From the NCBI RefSeq assembly GCF_042678185.1, contig NZ_JBHUDQ010000002.1: 64,000 nucleotides of DNA; one strand, 5' to 3'. Origin of the DNA: Ramlibacter ginsenosidimutans (lineage in GTDB: Bacteria > Pseudomonadota > Gammaproteobacteria > Burkholderiales > Burkholderiaceae_C). The notes under the pieces were generated by a model that had not been told where the DNA came from, made no database searches, and worked only from the letters and a program-made list of their open reading frames with translations. Shown piece by piece: positions 23,401 through 32,944 of the stretch. The translations under genes and the position numbers were made by a program. Every line of letters begins with the position of its first letter. Position 1 is the first letter of the stretch.

Positions 23401-25926
23401 ATGGTTGGGATAGCAGAAAACCATCGTGCGGCGCGGCTGTGGCGCGACGTCATCGAGAGACTGCGGGACGCGATGGCGGCCCGCGCGGCGCATCCGGCAC
23501 GCACCGTCGTGCTCGTGCCCTACGCGCAACTGATGTCCCTGGCGCGGCAGTTCTGGGCCGCGCAGGTGCCCGACGGCTTCGCGCCGCGCTTCGAGACGAC
23601 CATGAACTGGGCGCGCCAGCGGCCCTGGTCGCCCGGCGCGACGGACCTCTCGTTCGAGATCGGCCGCGACCTGCTGGCCGCGCGCGGCTGGCTCGAGCAA
23701 GGCGGCTTGCGGGCGCAGGCGGATGCGCTCGCGAGCGTGCTGGTCGACGTGACATGGCAGGCTGCGGAAGCCGCGCGCGCCGTGCCGCCGGCGCAGCGCA
23801 GTGCCTGGGCTGCGCGCCTGCGCCCGCAACTGCTGCAAGGCATGGAGGCGCCGGCGCTCGCCGTCGAGGCGGCGATCGCGCGCATCGCGTTCGAGTGGGC
23901 CGCCGCGTCGGCTTATGCGACCGATGCCTTGCTCGATGGCACGCTCACGTCGGGCGTGGACCTGCTGGTGCTGCTGCAAGGCTTCCAGGCCGAAGCCGTC
24001 CCGCACGCGCTCGCGCAGCAACTGGGCGAACGCGCGCTCGTGTGGCCGGTGCCGGTCGATGCGCCAGCCGGCTCGATCGCGCTGCATGCGGCGGCCGACG
24101 CGACCGAGGAAGCCGAGCGTGCTGCGGCGTGCGTGCTGGATCACCTCGCGCAGGGCCGCGTACCCGTGGCGCTTGCCGCGAACGACCGCGTGCTCACGCG
24201 CCGCATCGGCGCGCTGCTGTTCACGCGCGGCGTGCCGGTGCACGACGAGACGGGCTGGAAGCTCTCCACCACGCGCGCCGCCGCCAACCTGATGGCCGCC
24301 CTGCGCGCGTGCGCCTGGGATGCGCCGGCCGATGCGGTGCTGGACTGGTTGAAGAACGTGCCGCAGCTCGGATCGGGACTCGTGCAGGCGCTGGAGCGCC
24401 GCGTGCGGCGCGCGGGACAGCGCGAATGGCGGGCGCTGCGCGCTTCCGACTGGGGCGACTCGGAAGCGGTGCAGGCCGTCGCGCAGCGCATCGCCGACTG
24501 GCGCGAGGGCCTGCAGGCCACGCGCAGCCTGCCCGAGTGGCTCGCGGCCACGCGCGCGCTGCTGCGCGACTGCGGGCAGTGGGAGCCGCTGCATGCGGAT
24601 GCCGCCGGACTGAAGGCGCTGGAAGCCTTGCGCCTGCAGGAGGGCGCCGGCGACGAGGCGGCGGCCTGGCCGCAGGCGCAACGGCGCATCAACGCGCGCG
24701 AGTTCACGGCCTGGGCCAACGAGGTGCTGGAAAGCGTGAGCTTCGTGCCGCCGCATTCGGGCGAGGAGCAGGTCGTGGTGCTGCCCTTGAGCCAGTTGCT
24801 GGGGCATCCGTTTGCAGCCGTCGTCGTTCCCGGGTGCGACGAGCGAAGCCTGCCGGCATCGCCCGAACCGCCCACGGGTTGGTCGATGGCGCAGCGGCGC
24901 CTGCTGGGACTGGCCTCGCGCGAGGCGCTGGAAGGCGTGCAGCGCGCATCGTGGCGCCAGGCCTTGCAGGCGCCGCACTGCGACGTGCTCTGGCGCAAGT
25001 CCGACGACACCGGCGAACGCACGCTGGCCAGTCCGCTCGTGCAGGCCTTGCTGCTGCAGGGCGACGGCGCGCCCGCCGGCGATCCGCGCCGACTGCGCGA
25101 ATGCAGCGCGCAGCCCGTTGGCGCGCCCTCGGCGCACGCGCCGCAACTGGTGCCGGCGCAGGTCTCGGCCAGCAGCTACGAGGATCTGCGGCGCTGCCCG
25201 TATCGCTTCTTCGCGTTGCGCATGCTGGGCCTGCGCGAGGCCGACGAGATCGAGGCCGAGGTCGACAAGCGCGACTTCGGCACCTGGCTGCACCGCGTGC
25301 TCGGTGTGTTCCACGAGCGGCTGCAGGAACGCGCAAGCCTGGCGCGCGCGGAACGCGCCGCCCTGCTGGATGCGATCGCGCACGAGGAGATGGCCGGCCA
25401 GCGCCTGGGCGAGGGCGAGTTCCTGCCGTTCGCGGCCGCCTGGCCGGCAGTGCGCGAGGGTTACCTGGACTGGCTGCAGCGGCACGAGGCGGACGGCACC
25501 GTGTTCGAAGCCGCGGAGACGAAGCACACCGAGCAGCTCGGCGAGTGGACGCTGGAAGGACGCATCGACCGCATCGACCGCCGCGCCAGTGGCACTGCGC
25601 TGGTGATGGACTACAAGACCGAGGGCCTGCAGGCCACGCGCGACCGCATGAAGACGCCGCTGGAGGACACGCAGCTCGCGTTCTACGCACTGCTGCTGCC
25701 CGATCGCGAGGTCGAAGCGGCCTATCTGAACGTGGGCGAGCGCGGCGAGATGAAGGCGGTGCCGCACGAGGCGCTCGCCGAAGCGACCCACCTGCTGCGC
25801 GAAGCGATCCCCGCGGAACTGCGCCGCATCGCGCAGGGCGCGCCGCTGCCTGCGCTGGGCGAGGGGCGCGCGTGCGAGTTCTGCTCGGCGCGCGGGCTGT
25901 GCCGGAGGGATTCCTGGAGTGAGTAG
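23401..25926 (+). CDS. AddB-like PD-(D/E)XK nuclease/inactivated helicase subunit
   Basis: An 841-aa protein that probably pairs with the next gene as a RecBCD/AddAB-type double-strand-break resection enzyme. The C-terminal third holds a RecB-family nuclease: LEGRIDRIDR, then VMDYKTEG (Asp and Lys of the PD-(D/E)XK core) and LAFYALLL. Four cysteines, one in RRCPYRFFALR and three in CEFCSARGLC, match the AddB iron-sulfur pattern that staples the nuclease domain. The N-terminal two thirds resemble a degenerate UvrD helicase. The ATG at 23401 lacks a clear ribosome-binding site; upstream codons are unconserved. It overlaps the next gene by eight bases. Confidence 0.8.
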   Translation: MVGIAENHRAARLWRDVIERLRDAMAARAAHPARTVVLVPYAQLMSLARQFWAAQVPDGFAPRFETTMNWARQRPWSPGATDLSFEIGRDLLAARGWLEQGGLRAQADALASVLVDVTWQAAEAARAVPPAQRSAWAARLRPQLLQGMEAPALAVEAAIARIAFEWAAASAYATDALLDGTLTSGVDLLVLLQGFQAEAVPHALAQQLGERALVWPVPVDAPAGSIALHAAADATEEAERAAACVLDHLAQGRVPVALAANDRVLTRRIGALLFTRGVPVHDETGWKLSTTRAAANLMAALRACAWDAPADAVLDWLKNVPQLGSGLVQALERRVRRAGQREWRALRASDWGDSEAVQAVAQRIADWREGLQATRSLPEWLAATRALLRDCGQWEPLHADAAGLKALEALRLQEGAGDEAAAWPQAQRRINAREFTAWANEVLESVSFVPPHSGEEQVVVLPLSQLLGHPFAAVVVPGCDERSLPASPEPPTGWSMAQRRLLGLASREALEGVQRASWRQALQAPHCDVLWRKSDDTGERTLASPLVQALLLQGDGAPAGDPRRLRECSAQPVGAPSAHAPQLVPAQVSASSYEDLRRCPYRFFALRMLGLREADEIEAEVDKRDFGTWLHRVLGVFHERLQERASLARAERAALLDAIAHEEMAGQRLGEGEFLPFAAAWPAVREGYLDWLQRHEADGTVFEAAETKHTEQLGEWTLEGRIDRIDRRASGTALVMDYKTEGLQATRDRMKTPLEDTQLAFYALLLPDREVEAAYLNVGERGEMKAVPHEALAEATHLLREAIPAELRRIAQGAPLPALGEGRACEFCSARGLCRRDSWSE

Positions 25927-28900
25927 CGAGCGGGGGGCGCCGGCCGGGCCGGCGTACGAACACAACGGGCAGCCGGTCGGCCGCGAGCTGTTCTACGCGA
26001 TCGCCTGCGATCCGCGGCGGCACGTGGCGGTGGAGGCCTGCGCGGGCGCCGGCAAGACCTGGATGCTGGTCTCCCGCATCCTGCGGGCGCTGCTCGCAGG
26101 CGCGGCGCCGCACGAGATCCTCGCCATCACCTTCACGCGCAAGGCCGCGGGCGAGATGCGGCAGCGCCTGGACGAGTGGCTCACCGCCTGGAGCACGGCC
26201 TCCGACGAGGAGCTCGCGAAGCAGTTGCGCATGCGTGGCCTGCTGCATGCCGATGCGCAACTGTGCGCGGACCTGCGCGGACTGCGCGCGCGCTTGCTGG
26301 AAGCGGGCCGGCCGGTGCAGATCCGCACCTTCCACAGCTGGTTCGCGGCGCTGCTGCGCGGCGCGCCGGTCTCCGTGCTGCAAGGGCTGGGGCTGCCGAC
26401 CCGCTTCGAGCTGCTCGAGGACGACCAGGAAGCGGTCGCGCGCGTGTGGCGGCGCTTCCATGCCGCCGTGGAGCGCGATGCCGTCCTGCGCGCGGACTAC
26501 GAAGCCTCGGTCGCGACCTACGGCCGCTTCAACACCGCGAAGGCGCTGGACTCCGCGCTTTCCAAGCGCGTGGAGTTCGCCATGGCCGATGCGGTGGGCG
26601 TGGTCGAGGATTCGGTGCGCCCGTTCGGCGAAGTGTTCCCCGAGTTCGAGGGCGCCGCTGCGCCGGCGGACGTGCTGCAATGGCCCGGCGTGCGCGAGCC
26701 GCTGTTCGCGGCCGCGCGCACGCTGGGCCGCGCCTCCGCGCCGACCTTCGCCGCGAAGGGCGGCGAGCTGGAACAGGCGCTCACGGCCGGTGACCTGCAG
26801 GGGGTGTTCGACGCCTTGCTGACGCAGGCGCAGGAGATCCGCAAGTTCAGCGAGAAGCTGCAGGGGCTGGACACCGTGCGGCACGCGCAGGCGCTCGCGC
26901 AACGGCTCTGTGCGGCGCGCCTGCAGCATGAAGCGTGGCAGCACCAGCAGCGGCTCGCACGCCTGACGCGGCTGCTGCTGGAATGCTATGCCGCGCTCAA
27001 GCGCGAGCAGGGCTGGGTGGACATGAGCGACGTCGAGCGCACGGCGCACGCGCTGCTGTCCGATCCGGTGCTGGCCGGCTGGGTGCAGGAGCGCCTCGAC
27101 CAGCGCGTGAGCCACCTGCTGATCGACGAGTTCCAGGACACCAACGCCATGCAGTGGCAGGCGCTGCACGCCTGGCTTTCCAGCTATGCGGGCGCGGGCG
27201 GCGACGGGCCCAGCGTGTTCATCGTGGGCGATCCCAAGCAGAGCATCTACCGGTTCCGGCGCGCGGAGCCGCAGGTGTTCCGCGCCGCCCAGGTCTTCAT
27301 CGGGCGCGAGCTGGGCGGCGACCGCCTCAGCTGCGACCACACGCACCGCAACGCGCCCGCCGTGCTGGCGGTCGTCAACGCGGTGATGGGGCAGGCGCAG
27401 GACGAGCAGCTGTACCTGGACTTCCGTCCGCACACGACGGAGTCCCTGGAGCCCGGCGCCGTGCTGGCGCTGCCGCCGGTGCCGCGTCCCGACAAGCCGG
27501 ACCAGCCCGACGAGGGCTTCGCCTGGCGCGATAGCCTCACCGTGCGGCGCGAGCTGCCGGAAGAACGCCTGGTCACGCTGGAATGCCGGCAGGCGGCCGC
27601 GTGGATCGCGCAGCAATTGCAGGCCGGCCTGGCTGCGGGCGACGTGATGGTGCTGGCGCGCCGGCGCGAGCGGCTGTCGGCGCTGGAAGACGAACTGCGC
27701 GCGCTGCACATCGCGGCGCAGCAACCGGAGAAGACCGACCTGTGCGAGGCGCCCGAGGTGCAGGACCTCACGGCCTTGCTGGACCTGCTGGTCTCGCCGG
27801 GGCACGACCTGTCGCTGGCGCGTGCGCTCAAGTCGCCGCTGTTCGGCTGCGGCGACGAGGAGCTCGTGGCGCTCGGCGAGCGCGCGCGCGCCGCGTCCGC
27901 CGCGGGCGCGCCGCGGGGCTGGTTCGAGCTGCTCCTCGCTGGCGACGACGGGCCGCAGACGCTGCGCGAAGCGGCGGCGCAACTGCGACGCTGGCAGCGC
28001 TGGGTGCAGGCGCTGCCGCCGCACGACGCGCTGCAGGCGATCTACGACGACGGCGACGTGCTGGCGCGCTTCGCGCGGTGCGCGCCGGCGCCGCTGCGCG
28101 CGACGGTGCTGGCCAACCTGCAGGCGCTGCTCGGCGCCGCGTTGCAGGTCGGCGGCGGGCGCTACCTTACGCCCTATGCCTTCGTGCGCGCCCTCAAGGC
28201 GGGCGGCATCCGCGGGCCCGCGGTGGCGGCCGAAGGCGTGGTGCGCTTGCTGACCGTGCATGGCGCCAAGGGCCTGGAGGCGCCCGTGGTCCTGCTGCTG
28301 GACACCGACAACGCACCGGCGCGGCCGGAGACCATGGGCGTGCTGTGCGAGTGGCCCGGCGAGGCGCCCGCGCCCTGGCGCTTCGCCTTCCTCGCCAGCG
28401 AGACGCGGCCGCCCGCCTGCAGCGCCGAGGCGCTGGCCGTGGAGCAGGCCGCGCGGGCGCGCGAGGAACTCAATGCCTTGTACGTCGCGATGACGCGCGC
28501 GGGCCGGCAGCTGGTGATCTCCTCGGTGGTGCCCGCAACGACGCCCGCCGTCCCGACCTGGTGGCAGCGCTTGCTGCCGCACGCGGCGCTGCTGGCGCCA
28601 CCGCAAACCGCGGAGCCGCTCAGCGCCGCTGCGCGCTCGTCCACCTTCGCGCTGCGCGAGGTGCCCGGTGTCAGCGCGCCGCTCACGATGGAGTGGCTGC
28701 GTCCGCAGGCGCCGCCCGGCAGTCCCGCGTCGCGGCTCGGTGAGGCCATGCACCGCCTGCTGGAAACCTGGGAGCCGCGAACCGGCATCGCAGCCGCGCA
28801 GCTTGCCGAAGTGCAGCGCCTGTTCGCGCTCGACGAGGCGGCGGCACGGGAGGCCGCGGCCATGGCCTTGCGCATCGTGCAGGGCGAGGGCGCGTGGGCC

Positions 28901-29164
28901 TGGGACCCGGCGCAGGTCGACTGGCAAGGCAACGAGATCGAACTGCATGCCGGTGGCGAGCTCCTGCGGCTCGACCGGCTGGTGCGGCGCCGGGACACGG
29001 GGGAGTGGTGGGTCCTCGACTACAAGTCGGCCGCCGCACCGGAGCGGCAGCCGGAGCTGCGCGCGCAGATGCAGCGCTACCGCGAAGCCGTGGCGGTGGC
29101 GCAGGGCGGTGCGGCCGTCCGCTGCGCCTTCCTCACCGCACAGGGAAGGCTGGTCGCAGCATGA
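25919..29164 (+). CDS. AddA/RecB-like UvrD-family helicase-nuclease
   Basis: A 1081-aa motor subunit for DNA-end resection. Helicase motifs run in order: Walker A VEACAGAGKTWML, motif Ia ITFTRKAAGEMRQRL, motif II LLIDEFQDTNAMQW, motif III VGDPKQSIYRFRRAEP, motif V LLTVHGAKGLEAPVVLLL, and motif VI ELNALYVAMTRAGRQL. The C-terminus has a RecB-type nuclease with VLDYKSAAAP. It starts with GTG at 25919, eight bases inside the AddB-like gene, and a GGAGGG site precedes it. Gene order addB-addA and the Fe-S pattern of the partner argue for AddAB rather than RecBCD. Confidence 0.85.
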   Translation: MSSERGAPAGPAYEHNGQPVGRELFYAIACDPRRHVAVEACAGAGKTWMLVSRILRALLAGAAPHEILAITFTRKAAGEMRQRLDEWLTAWSTASDEELAKQLRMRGLLHADAQLCADLRGLRARLLEAGRPVQIRTFHSWFAALLRGAPVSVLQGLGLPTRFELLEDDQEAVARVWRRFHAAVERDAVLRADYEASVATYGRFNTAKALDSALSKRVEFAMADAVGVVEDSVRPFGEVFPEFEGAAAPADVLQWPGVREPLFAAARTLGRASAPTFAAKGGELEQALTAGDLQGVFDALLTQAQEIRKFSEKLQGLDTVRHAQALAQRLCAARLQHEAWQHQQRLARLTRLLLECYAALKREQGWVDMSDVERTAHALLSDPVLAGWVQERLDQRVSHLLIDEFQDTNAMQWQALHAWLSSYAGAGGDGPSVFIVGDPKQSIYRFRRAEPQVFRAAQVFIGRELGGDRLSCDHTHRNAPAVLAVVNAVMGQAQDEQLYLDFRPHTTESLEPGAVLALPPVPRPDKPDQPDEGFAWRDSLTVRRELPEERLVTLECRQAAAWIAQQLQAGLAAGDVMVLARRRERLSALEDELRALHIAAQQPEKTDLCEAPEVQDLTALLDLLVSPGHDLSLARALKSPLFGCGDEELVALGERARAASAAGAPRGWFELLLAGDDGPQTLREAAAQLRRWQRWVQALPPHDALQAIYDDGDVLARFARCAPAPLRATVLANLQALLGAALQVGGGRYLTPYAFVRALKAGGIRGPAVAAEGVVRLLTVHGAKGLEAPVVLLLDTDNAPARPETMGVLCEWPGEAPAPWRFAFLASETRPPACSAEALAVEQAARAREELNALYVAMTRAGRQLVISSVVPATTPAVPTWWQRLLPHAALLAPPQTAEPLSAAARSSTFALREVPGVSAPLTMEWLRPQAPPGSPASRLGEAMHRLLETWEPRTGIAAAQLAEVQRLFALDEAAAREAAAMALRIVQGEGAWAWDPAQVDWQGNEIELHAGGELLRLDRLVRRRDTGEWWVLDYKSAAAPERQPELRAQMQRYREAVAVAQGGAAVRCAFLTAQGRLVAA

Positions 29165-29223
29165 GCCGCAGGGCCGCCCCAAGGCGAATCCCCCAGCGCG
29201 CAGCGCGGAGGGTGGTCCGGTGA
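29161..29223 (+). CDS. 20-codon mini-ORF bridging the addA-like gene and the sensor kinase
   Basis: ATG at 29161 overlaps the preceding stop as ATGA, and its own TGA at 29221-29223 overlaps the GTG start of the kinase. It therefore spans the entire gap between the two genes. The peptide (begins MSRRAAPRRIP) is Arg-rich and of low complexity. The arrangement copies the mini-ORF before phoU and would let ribosomes pass through the hairpin that hides the kinase's ribosome-binding site. Confidence 0.5.
   Translation: MSRRAAPRRIPQRAARRVVR
29171..29212 (-). repeat. hairpin-forming intergenic repeat, copy 2
   Basis: GGGCCGCCCCAAGG (29171-29184) is the exact reverse complement of the 14-mer at 14335-14348. 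After it, CCCCC (29190-29194) and GCGC (29196-29199) fold onto GCGC (29203-29206) and GG-A-GGG (29207-29212), giving nine pairs with two one-base bulges. The right arm is the GGAGGG ribosome-binding site of the kinase. Confidence 0.55.
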
Positions 29224-31454
29224 GCGCGTACAAGCGCGTGTCACTCGGCGCGTGGCTCGCGACGGCGTTCTCCGCGCTCTCGATCCTGCTCACCGTGGTC
29301 ATGGCGCTGGTGATCGAGCGCAAGGCGGGCGAGGACGTCGCCGCGGGCATCGGCAGCAACATGAAGGTGCTGGCGCATCAGATGACCAACCGGCTGGACC
29401 GCGGCATGTTCGAGCGCTATCGCGAGGTGCAGCTCATGGCGGCTCGCCTCGATCGCCTGCCCGCGGACCTGCCGGTGCAGCTGGAGCTGGACGCCGCCAA
29501 GAACAGTTATCGCTATTACCTGTGGCTGGGCGTTGCCGGCCCGGACGGCACCGTGCTCGCGGCGAGCAACGGTGCGCTCGTCGGCGACAACGTCAGCAAC
29601 CAGCCGTGGTTTCGCGACGCACTGCAGGGCGTTCACCTGGGGCACGTGCAGGAATCGTCCGTGCTGCCGGCGTTGCTCACCGCCGGCGATGCGCCGCAGC
29701 GCTTCTACGACGTGGCCTTTCCCGTGCAAGGCCGGGGCGGCCAGCGCGTGCTCGGGGCCTACGTGTCGTGGGCCTGGGCGCGCGACGTGCGCGACGCGGT
29801 GTTCGGCTCCGATCCCAGCCGCGCCGAGCCGCTGATCGTGGCCGCGGACGGCCGGGTGCTGCTGGGGCCCGCGGACCTGGAAGGCCGGCAGCTGCGCGTG
29901 CCCAGCCTGGCGCTCGCCCGGGCGGGCAAGGAGGGCCACACGACCGAGCGCTGGCCGGATGGCCGCACCTACGTGGTCGGCTACGACGCGTCGGAAGGCT
30001 TCCAGTCCTCGCCCGGGGCGGGCTGGACCATCCTGGTGCGCCAGGACACCGACGCAGCGTACGCGCCGGTGCGGGCCTTGCAGCGGCGCGTAGCCCTGGG
30101 CGGGGGGGCCCTGGCGCTGCTGTTCTCGCTGATCGGCTGGCTGGCGGCGCGCAAGATCGCGCAGCCGGTGCTGGGACTCGCCGCCGCCGCGCGCCGCATG
30201 GAAGAGGCCCAAGTCGCGGAGGTGGAGACCTCCAGCGCCTACCGCGAAGTCGAGGTCCTGGGAACGGCGCTCAACTCGCTGCTGGGCAAGCTCGCGCAGA
30301 AGACCGGCGAGCTGCATGCGCTCAACGCGGAACTCGAGCAGCGCGTGGAACAGCGCACGGCCGAACTGCGCGACGCCTTCGACCGCGTGCGCGCGAACGA
30401 GCAGCGCATCCAGACCATCATCGAAGCGGCGCAGGACCCCTTCATCGCCTTCGACCTGCGGGGCCGGATCACCGACTGGAGCACGCAGGCCGAAGTGGTG
30501 TTCGGCTGGGGGCGCGAGGAGGTGCTGGGCCGGCGTGCGGGTGAACTGTTGCTGCCCAAGCGCTCGGCCGCGGACCTGGACCTGGCGCTCGCGACGTATG
30601 CGCGCACCGGCCGTTCGCAGTTCCTGCACCGCGCGGTCGAGCGCGTGCTGGTCACGCGCGACGGCCGCGAGATTCCCGTCGAAGTGAAGATCGGGCTGGT
30701 GTCCACGGGCCGCGAGCGCTTCTTCAGCGCCTTCCTGCACGACATCTCGCAGCGCAAGGAAGTGGAGCGGCTGAAGGACGAATTCATCTCCACGGTGTCG
30801 CACGAACTGCGCACGCCGCTCACCGCGATCTACGGTTCCCTGAACCTGATGCACTCCGGCCTGGCGGGCGAGCTGCCGCCCGACGCCAGGGAGCTGCTGT
30901 CCATCTCCCACGACTCGACCGAGCGCCTGATCCGGTTGATCAACGATCTGCTGGACCTGGAGAAGATCGCATCCGGCAAGATCGAATACCGCGTGCAGGT
31001 GCAGCCGCTCGCGCCGCTGGTGCAGCAGGCGCTGCGCGATACGCAGCCCTACTCCGACGGGGTGCGGGTGGAGCTGGCGCTGCAGGCGGATGCCGATCCG
31101 CTGGTGGGCGCCGACGCCGACCGCATCGTGCAGGTCTGCGTCAACCTGCTGTCCAACGCAGTCAAGTTCTCGCAGCCGGGAGCGCGGGTCGAAGTGCGGG
31201 TGACGCAGCGCGAGGGCTGGGCCCGGGTGAGCGTCACCGACCAGGGCAGCGGCGTGCCGGCCGAGTTCAGGGACCGCGTGTTCGAGCGCTTCGCGCAGGC
31301 GGACTCGTCGGCGCGGCGCGCCAAGGGAGGCACGGGGCTGGGACTGGCCATCTGCCGCAGCATCGTGGAGGCGCACGGCGGGCGCATCGGGTTCACGAGC
31401 GAACCGGGCGTGCGGACCGAGTTCTTCTTCGAGCTGCCCGTGGCCGTGGGCTGA
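29220..31454 (+). CDS. membrane sensor histidine kinase with PAS domain, no receiver
   Basis: A 744-aa kinase. Residues about 12-32 are a first membrane helix, about 33-280 a periplasmic sensor region (Cache-like, with LWLGVAGPDGTVLAASNG and AYVSWAWARD), about 290-310 a second helix, then HAMP, a coiled coil (LNAELEQRVEQRTAELRD), a PAS domain (about 395-510), His528 in VSHELRTPLTAIYG, and an ATPase domain with SNAVKFS, DQGSGVP and GGTGLGLAICRS. GTG at 29220 follows GGAGGG by seven bases. No response regulator is adjacent, so it is an orphan; the signal is unknown. It trails the addAB-like genes through a repeat. Confidence 0.85.
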   Translation: MSAYKRVSLGAWLATAFSALSILLTVVMALVIERKAGEDVAAGIGSNMKVLAHQMTNRLDRGMFERYREVQLMAARLDRLPADLPVQLELDAAKNSYRYYLWLGVAGPDGTVLAASNGALVGDNVSNQPWFRDALQGVHLGHVQESSVLPALLTAGDAPQRFYDVAFPVQGRGGQRVLGAYVSWAWARDVRDAVFGSDPSRAEPLIVAADGRVLLGPADLEGRQLRVPSLALARAGKEGHTTERWPDGRTYVVGYDASEGFQSSPGAGWTILVRQDTDAAYAPVRALQRRVALGGGALALLFSLIGWLAARKIAQPVLGLAAAARRMEEAQVAEVETSSAYREVEVLGTALNSLLGKLAQKTGELHALNAELEQRVEQRTAELRDAFDRVRANEQRIQTIIEAAQDPFIAFDLRGRITDWSTQAEVVFGWGREEVLGRRAGELLLPKRSAADLDLALATYARTGRSQFLHRAVERVLVTRDGREIPVEVKIGLVSTGRERFFSAFLHDISQRKEVERLKDEFISTVSHELRTPLTAIYGSLNLMHSGLAGELPPDARELLSISHDSTERLIRLINDLLDLEKIASGKIEYRVQVQPLAPLVQQALRDTQPYSDGVRVELALQADADPLVGADADRIVQVCVNLLSNAVKFSQPGARVEVRVTQREGWARVSVTDQGSGVPAEFRDRVFERFAQADSSARRAKGGTGLGLAICRSIVEAHGGRIGFTSEPGVRTEFFFELPVAVG

Positions 31455-31457
31455 ACT

Positions 31458-32060
31458 TCAGAAGCTCGTGCGGTAGTACACCATCGGGCGGCCGTCCTTG
31501 CGCTTGACCGTGATGCGCGCGCCGCTTTCCATCTGGAAGCCGACGAAGCCGAGATCCATCGCGAGCCCGGAGCGCTGCCCGCCAGCGAGGTTCATCTCGA
31601 CGCGGGCGCCGTACACGGGCTCGCGCATCAGGATCTGCGTGTAGGCGTCGTCGGCGGCGTTCATGCGGCGCCACGCTGTGATGTCGATGCGCTGGGCCTG
31701 CAGCAGCTGGCTCCAGCGCAGGCCGACGTCGACGCCCGTGCGCGGCTGCAGGCCGGGCCCGGCCGAGGGACTGGCCAACCCGAACACCGCACCGAGGCCG
31801 TTGCCGTGGCGGTCGAAGGGCGTGATGGACAGATCCACGCGTGGCGACTGGAAACCGGCGTCCTGGGCATCGAAGCGCGGCAGGCTGCTGGCCTGCACCT
31901 GCACCCGCAAGCCCTGGTCGCCGGCGGCGGAGCCGGGCAGGCTGGTCTTGTCCTGCGCCTGCGCATGCGTCGCGCAGCAAAGGGACACGAAGGCGATCGC
32001 AACGCCCTGCGCGAACTCCCGACGGAACCCGGCACCTGCGCCGGCAGCGGCCTTCTCCAT
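31458..32060 (-). CDS. exported, possibly outer-membrane hypothetical protein
   Basis: A 200-aa product of unknown function. Residues 1-36 look like a signal peptide with a long charged start (cleavage near AQA/Q). The mature protein alternates polar and hydrophobic residues and ends YYRTSF; a terminal Phe suggests a beta-barrel. The strand-like segments VDVGLRWSQLL and SGARITVKRKDG fit that picture. GGGAGGTGA precedes the ATG by three bases, a strong site. It is convergent with the sensor kinase, four bases apart. A function in the same process as the kinase cannot be claimed. Confidence 0.55.
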   Translation of the reverse strand: MEKAAAGAGAGFRREFAQGVAIAFVSLCCATHAQAQDKTSLPGSAAGDQGLRVQVQASSLPRFDAQDAGFQSPRVDLSITPFDRHGNGLGAVFGLASPSAGPGLQPRTGVDVGLRWSQLLQAQRIDITAWRRMNAADDAYTQILMREPVYGARVEMNLAGGQRSGLAMDLGFVGFQMESGARITVKRKDGRPMVYYRTSF

Positions 32061-32217
32061 GGCTCACCTCCCAGTGATGCGAAGAAGTCTAGGCTGGTCC
32101 GTTCGGACTGGTTTGTGAGAAATCAAATGCCGATGCTGTCGGACGCGCGAAGTCGCCGACAGTCGCGGCGCGGACGAGGCAGGTAGGACGCGTGGCTGTG
32201 CCGTGCAGGACGCCGCC

Positions 32218-32688
32218 TCACTCGCCCATGTGGTGCCAGCGTTCTTCCGGCAGCTTGCGCAAGGCCTGGTACACCTGGGGCAGCACGCCTTGGGCGGCGG
32301 CCCACTCGACGTGCTCGCGCAGGCGCGCGCGCTTCTCCAGCGACGGCACCTGCTCCCATTCGGCCGGGCTGGCCGGCACCTTCGCCAGGTGCGGGCCGGT
32401 GTTCGGCAGGTAGGCGTACAGGCGTTGCCAGATCGCGGGCAGCGGGCACACGCGGTTGTTGCGGCGGATTTCCACCAGGACATCGTCCACCGTGACATCC
32501 TCCTGCGCCTTGGCCTCGGCCACCGCGGCGAGCTTGGTGGGACGGGTCCGCACGAACCCGCGCTCCGATTGGCCCTGCAACGCCTGGAACATCGCCCAGG
32601 ACGTGTCGCTGCTCTTCTCGACGACTTCGACTTCCGCCTGCGCGCCCGGCAATGCTGCCGGCGCGTGGCCTGCCTTTGCTTTGCTCAC
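32218..32688 (-). CDS. conserved-looking hypothetical protein, 156 aa
   Basis: No family is recognised. The product is soluble and mostly helical: a disordered first 40 residues, a DVTVDDVLVEIRRNNRVCPLP segment, then Trp/Tyr-rich helices ending RWHHMGE. The frame is open far upstream through the 4.5S RNA region, but GTG at 32688 with AAGGGG six bases before it is the best start. A 13-bp palindrome sits 15 bases upstream. A downstream gap of 157 bases to the exported-protein gene at 32060 shows nothing clear. Confidence 0.5.
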   Translation of the reverse strand: MSKAKAGHAPAALPGAQAEVEVVEKSSDTSWAMFQALQGQSERGFVRTRPTKLAAVAEAKAQEDVTVDDVLVEIRRNNRVCPLPAIWQRLYAYLPNTGPHLAKVPASPAEWEQVPSLEKRARLREHVEWAAAQGVLPQVYQALRKLPEERWHHMGE

Positions 32689-32702
32689 GGCGCCCCTTAA
32701 CC

Positions 32703-32715
32703 TGTAATGGTTACA
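32703..32715. promoter_or_regulatory. palindromic operator-like site before the 156-aa gene
   Basis: TGTAA-TGG-TTACA is a perfect 5-bp inverted repeat centred about 21 bases before the GTG start at 32688. It sits in an AT-rich patch in otherwise GC-rich DNA, as expected for a promoter-overlapping operator. The cognate regulator is unknown. Confidence 0.4.
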
Positions 32716-32944
32716 AAATGTAGAAGCTCGGCGGAGAGGTGGGAAGCCCCTGTGGAGGCGGCATTGCCAAATCCGCACGGATTCGCGCTGCGTGAGGCTG
32801 CGGCGGTGGGGCTGCGTGACGTATGCGCGACGTTCGCTGGAACGAGATGCGTGCGTGGGGCGAGTCGCGGCGCGGTCCGCGCGACGTCGTCGCGATGACG
32901 CGAGCCATGCGCAGCCAAGTGGTGCTCGATGCACCATCTCCGCG

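Noticed and set aside
24704..29362. 1552-codon open frame on the minus strand
   Set aside because: It is antisense to the two helicase/nuclease genes, is rich in Arg, Ala and Pro without any motif, and follows from the high GC content. The plus-strand genes show complete helicase motifs.
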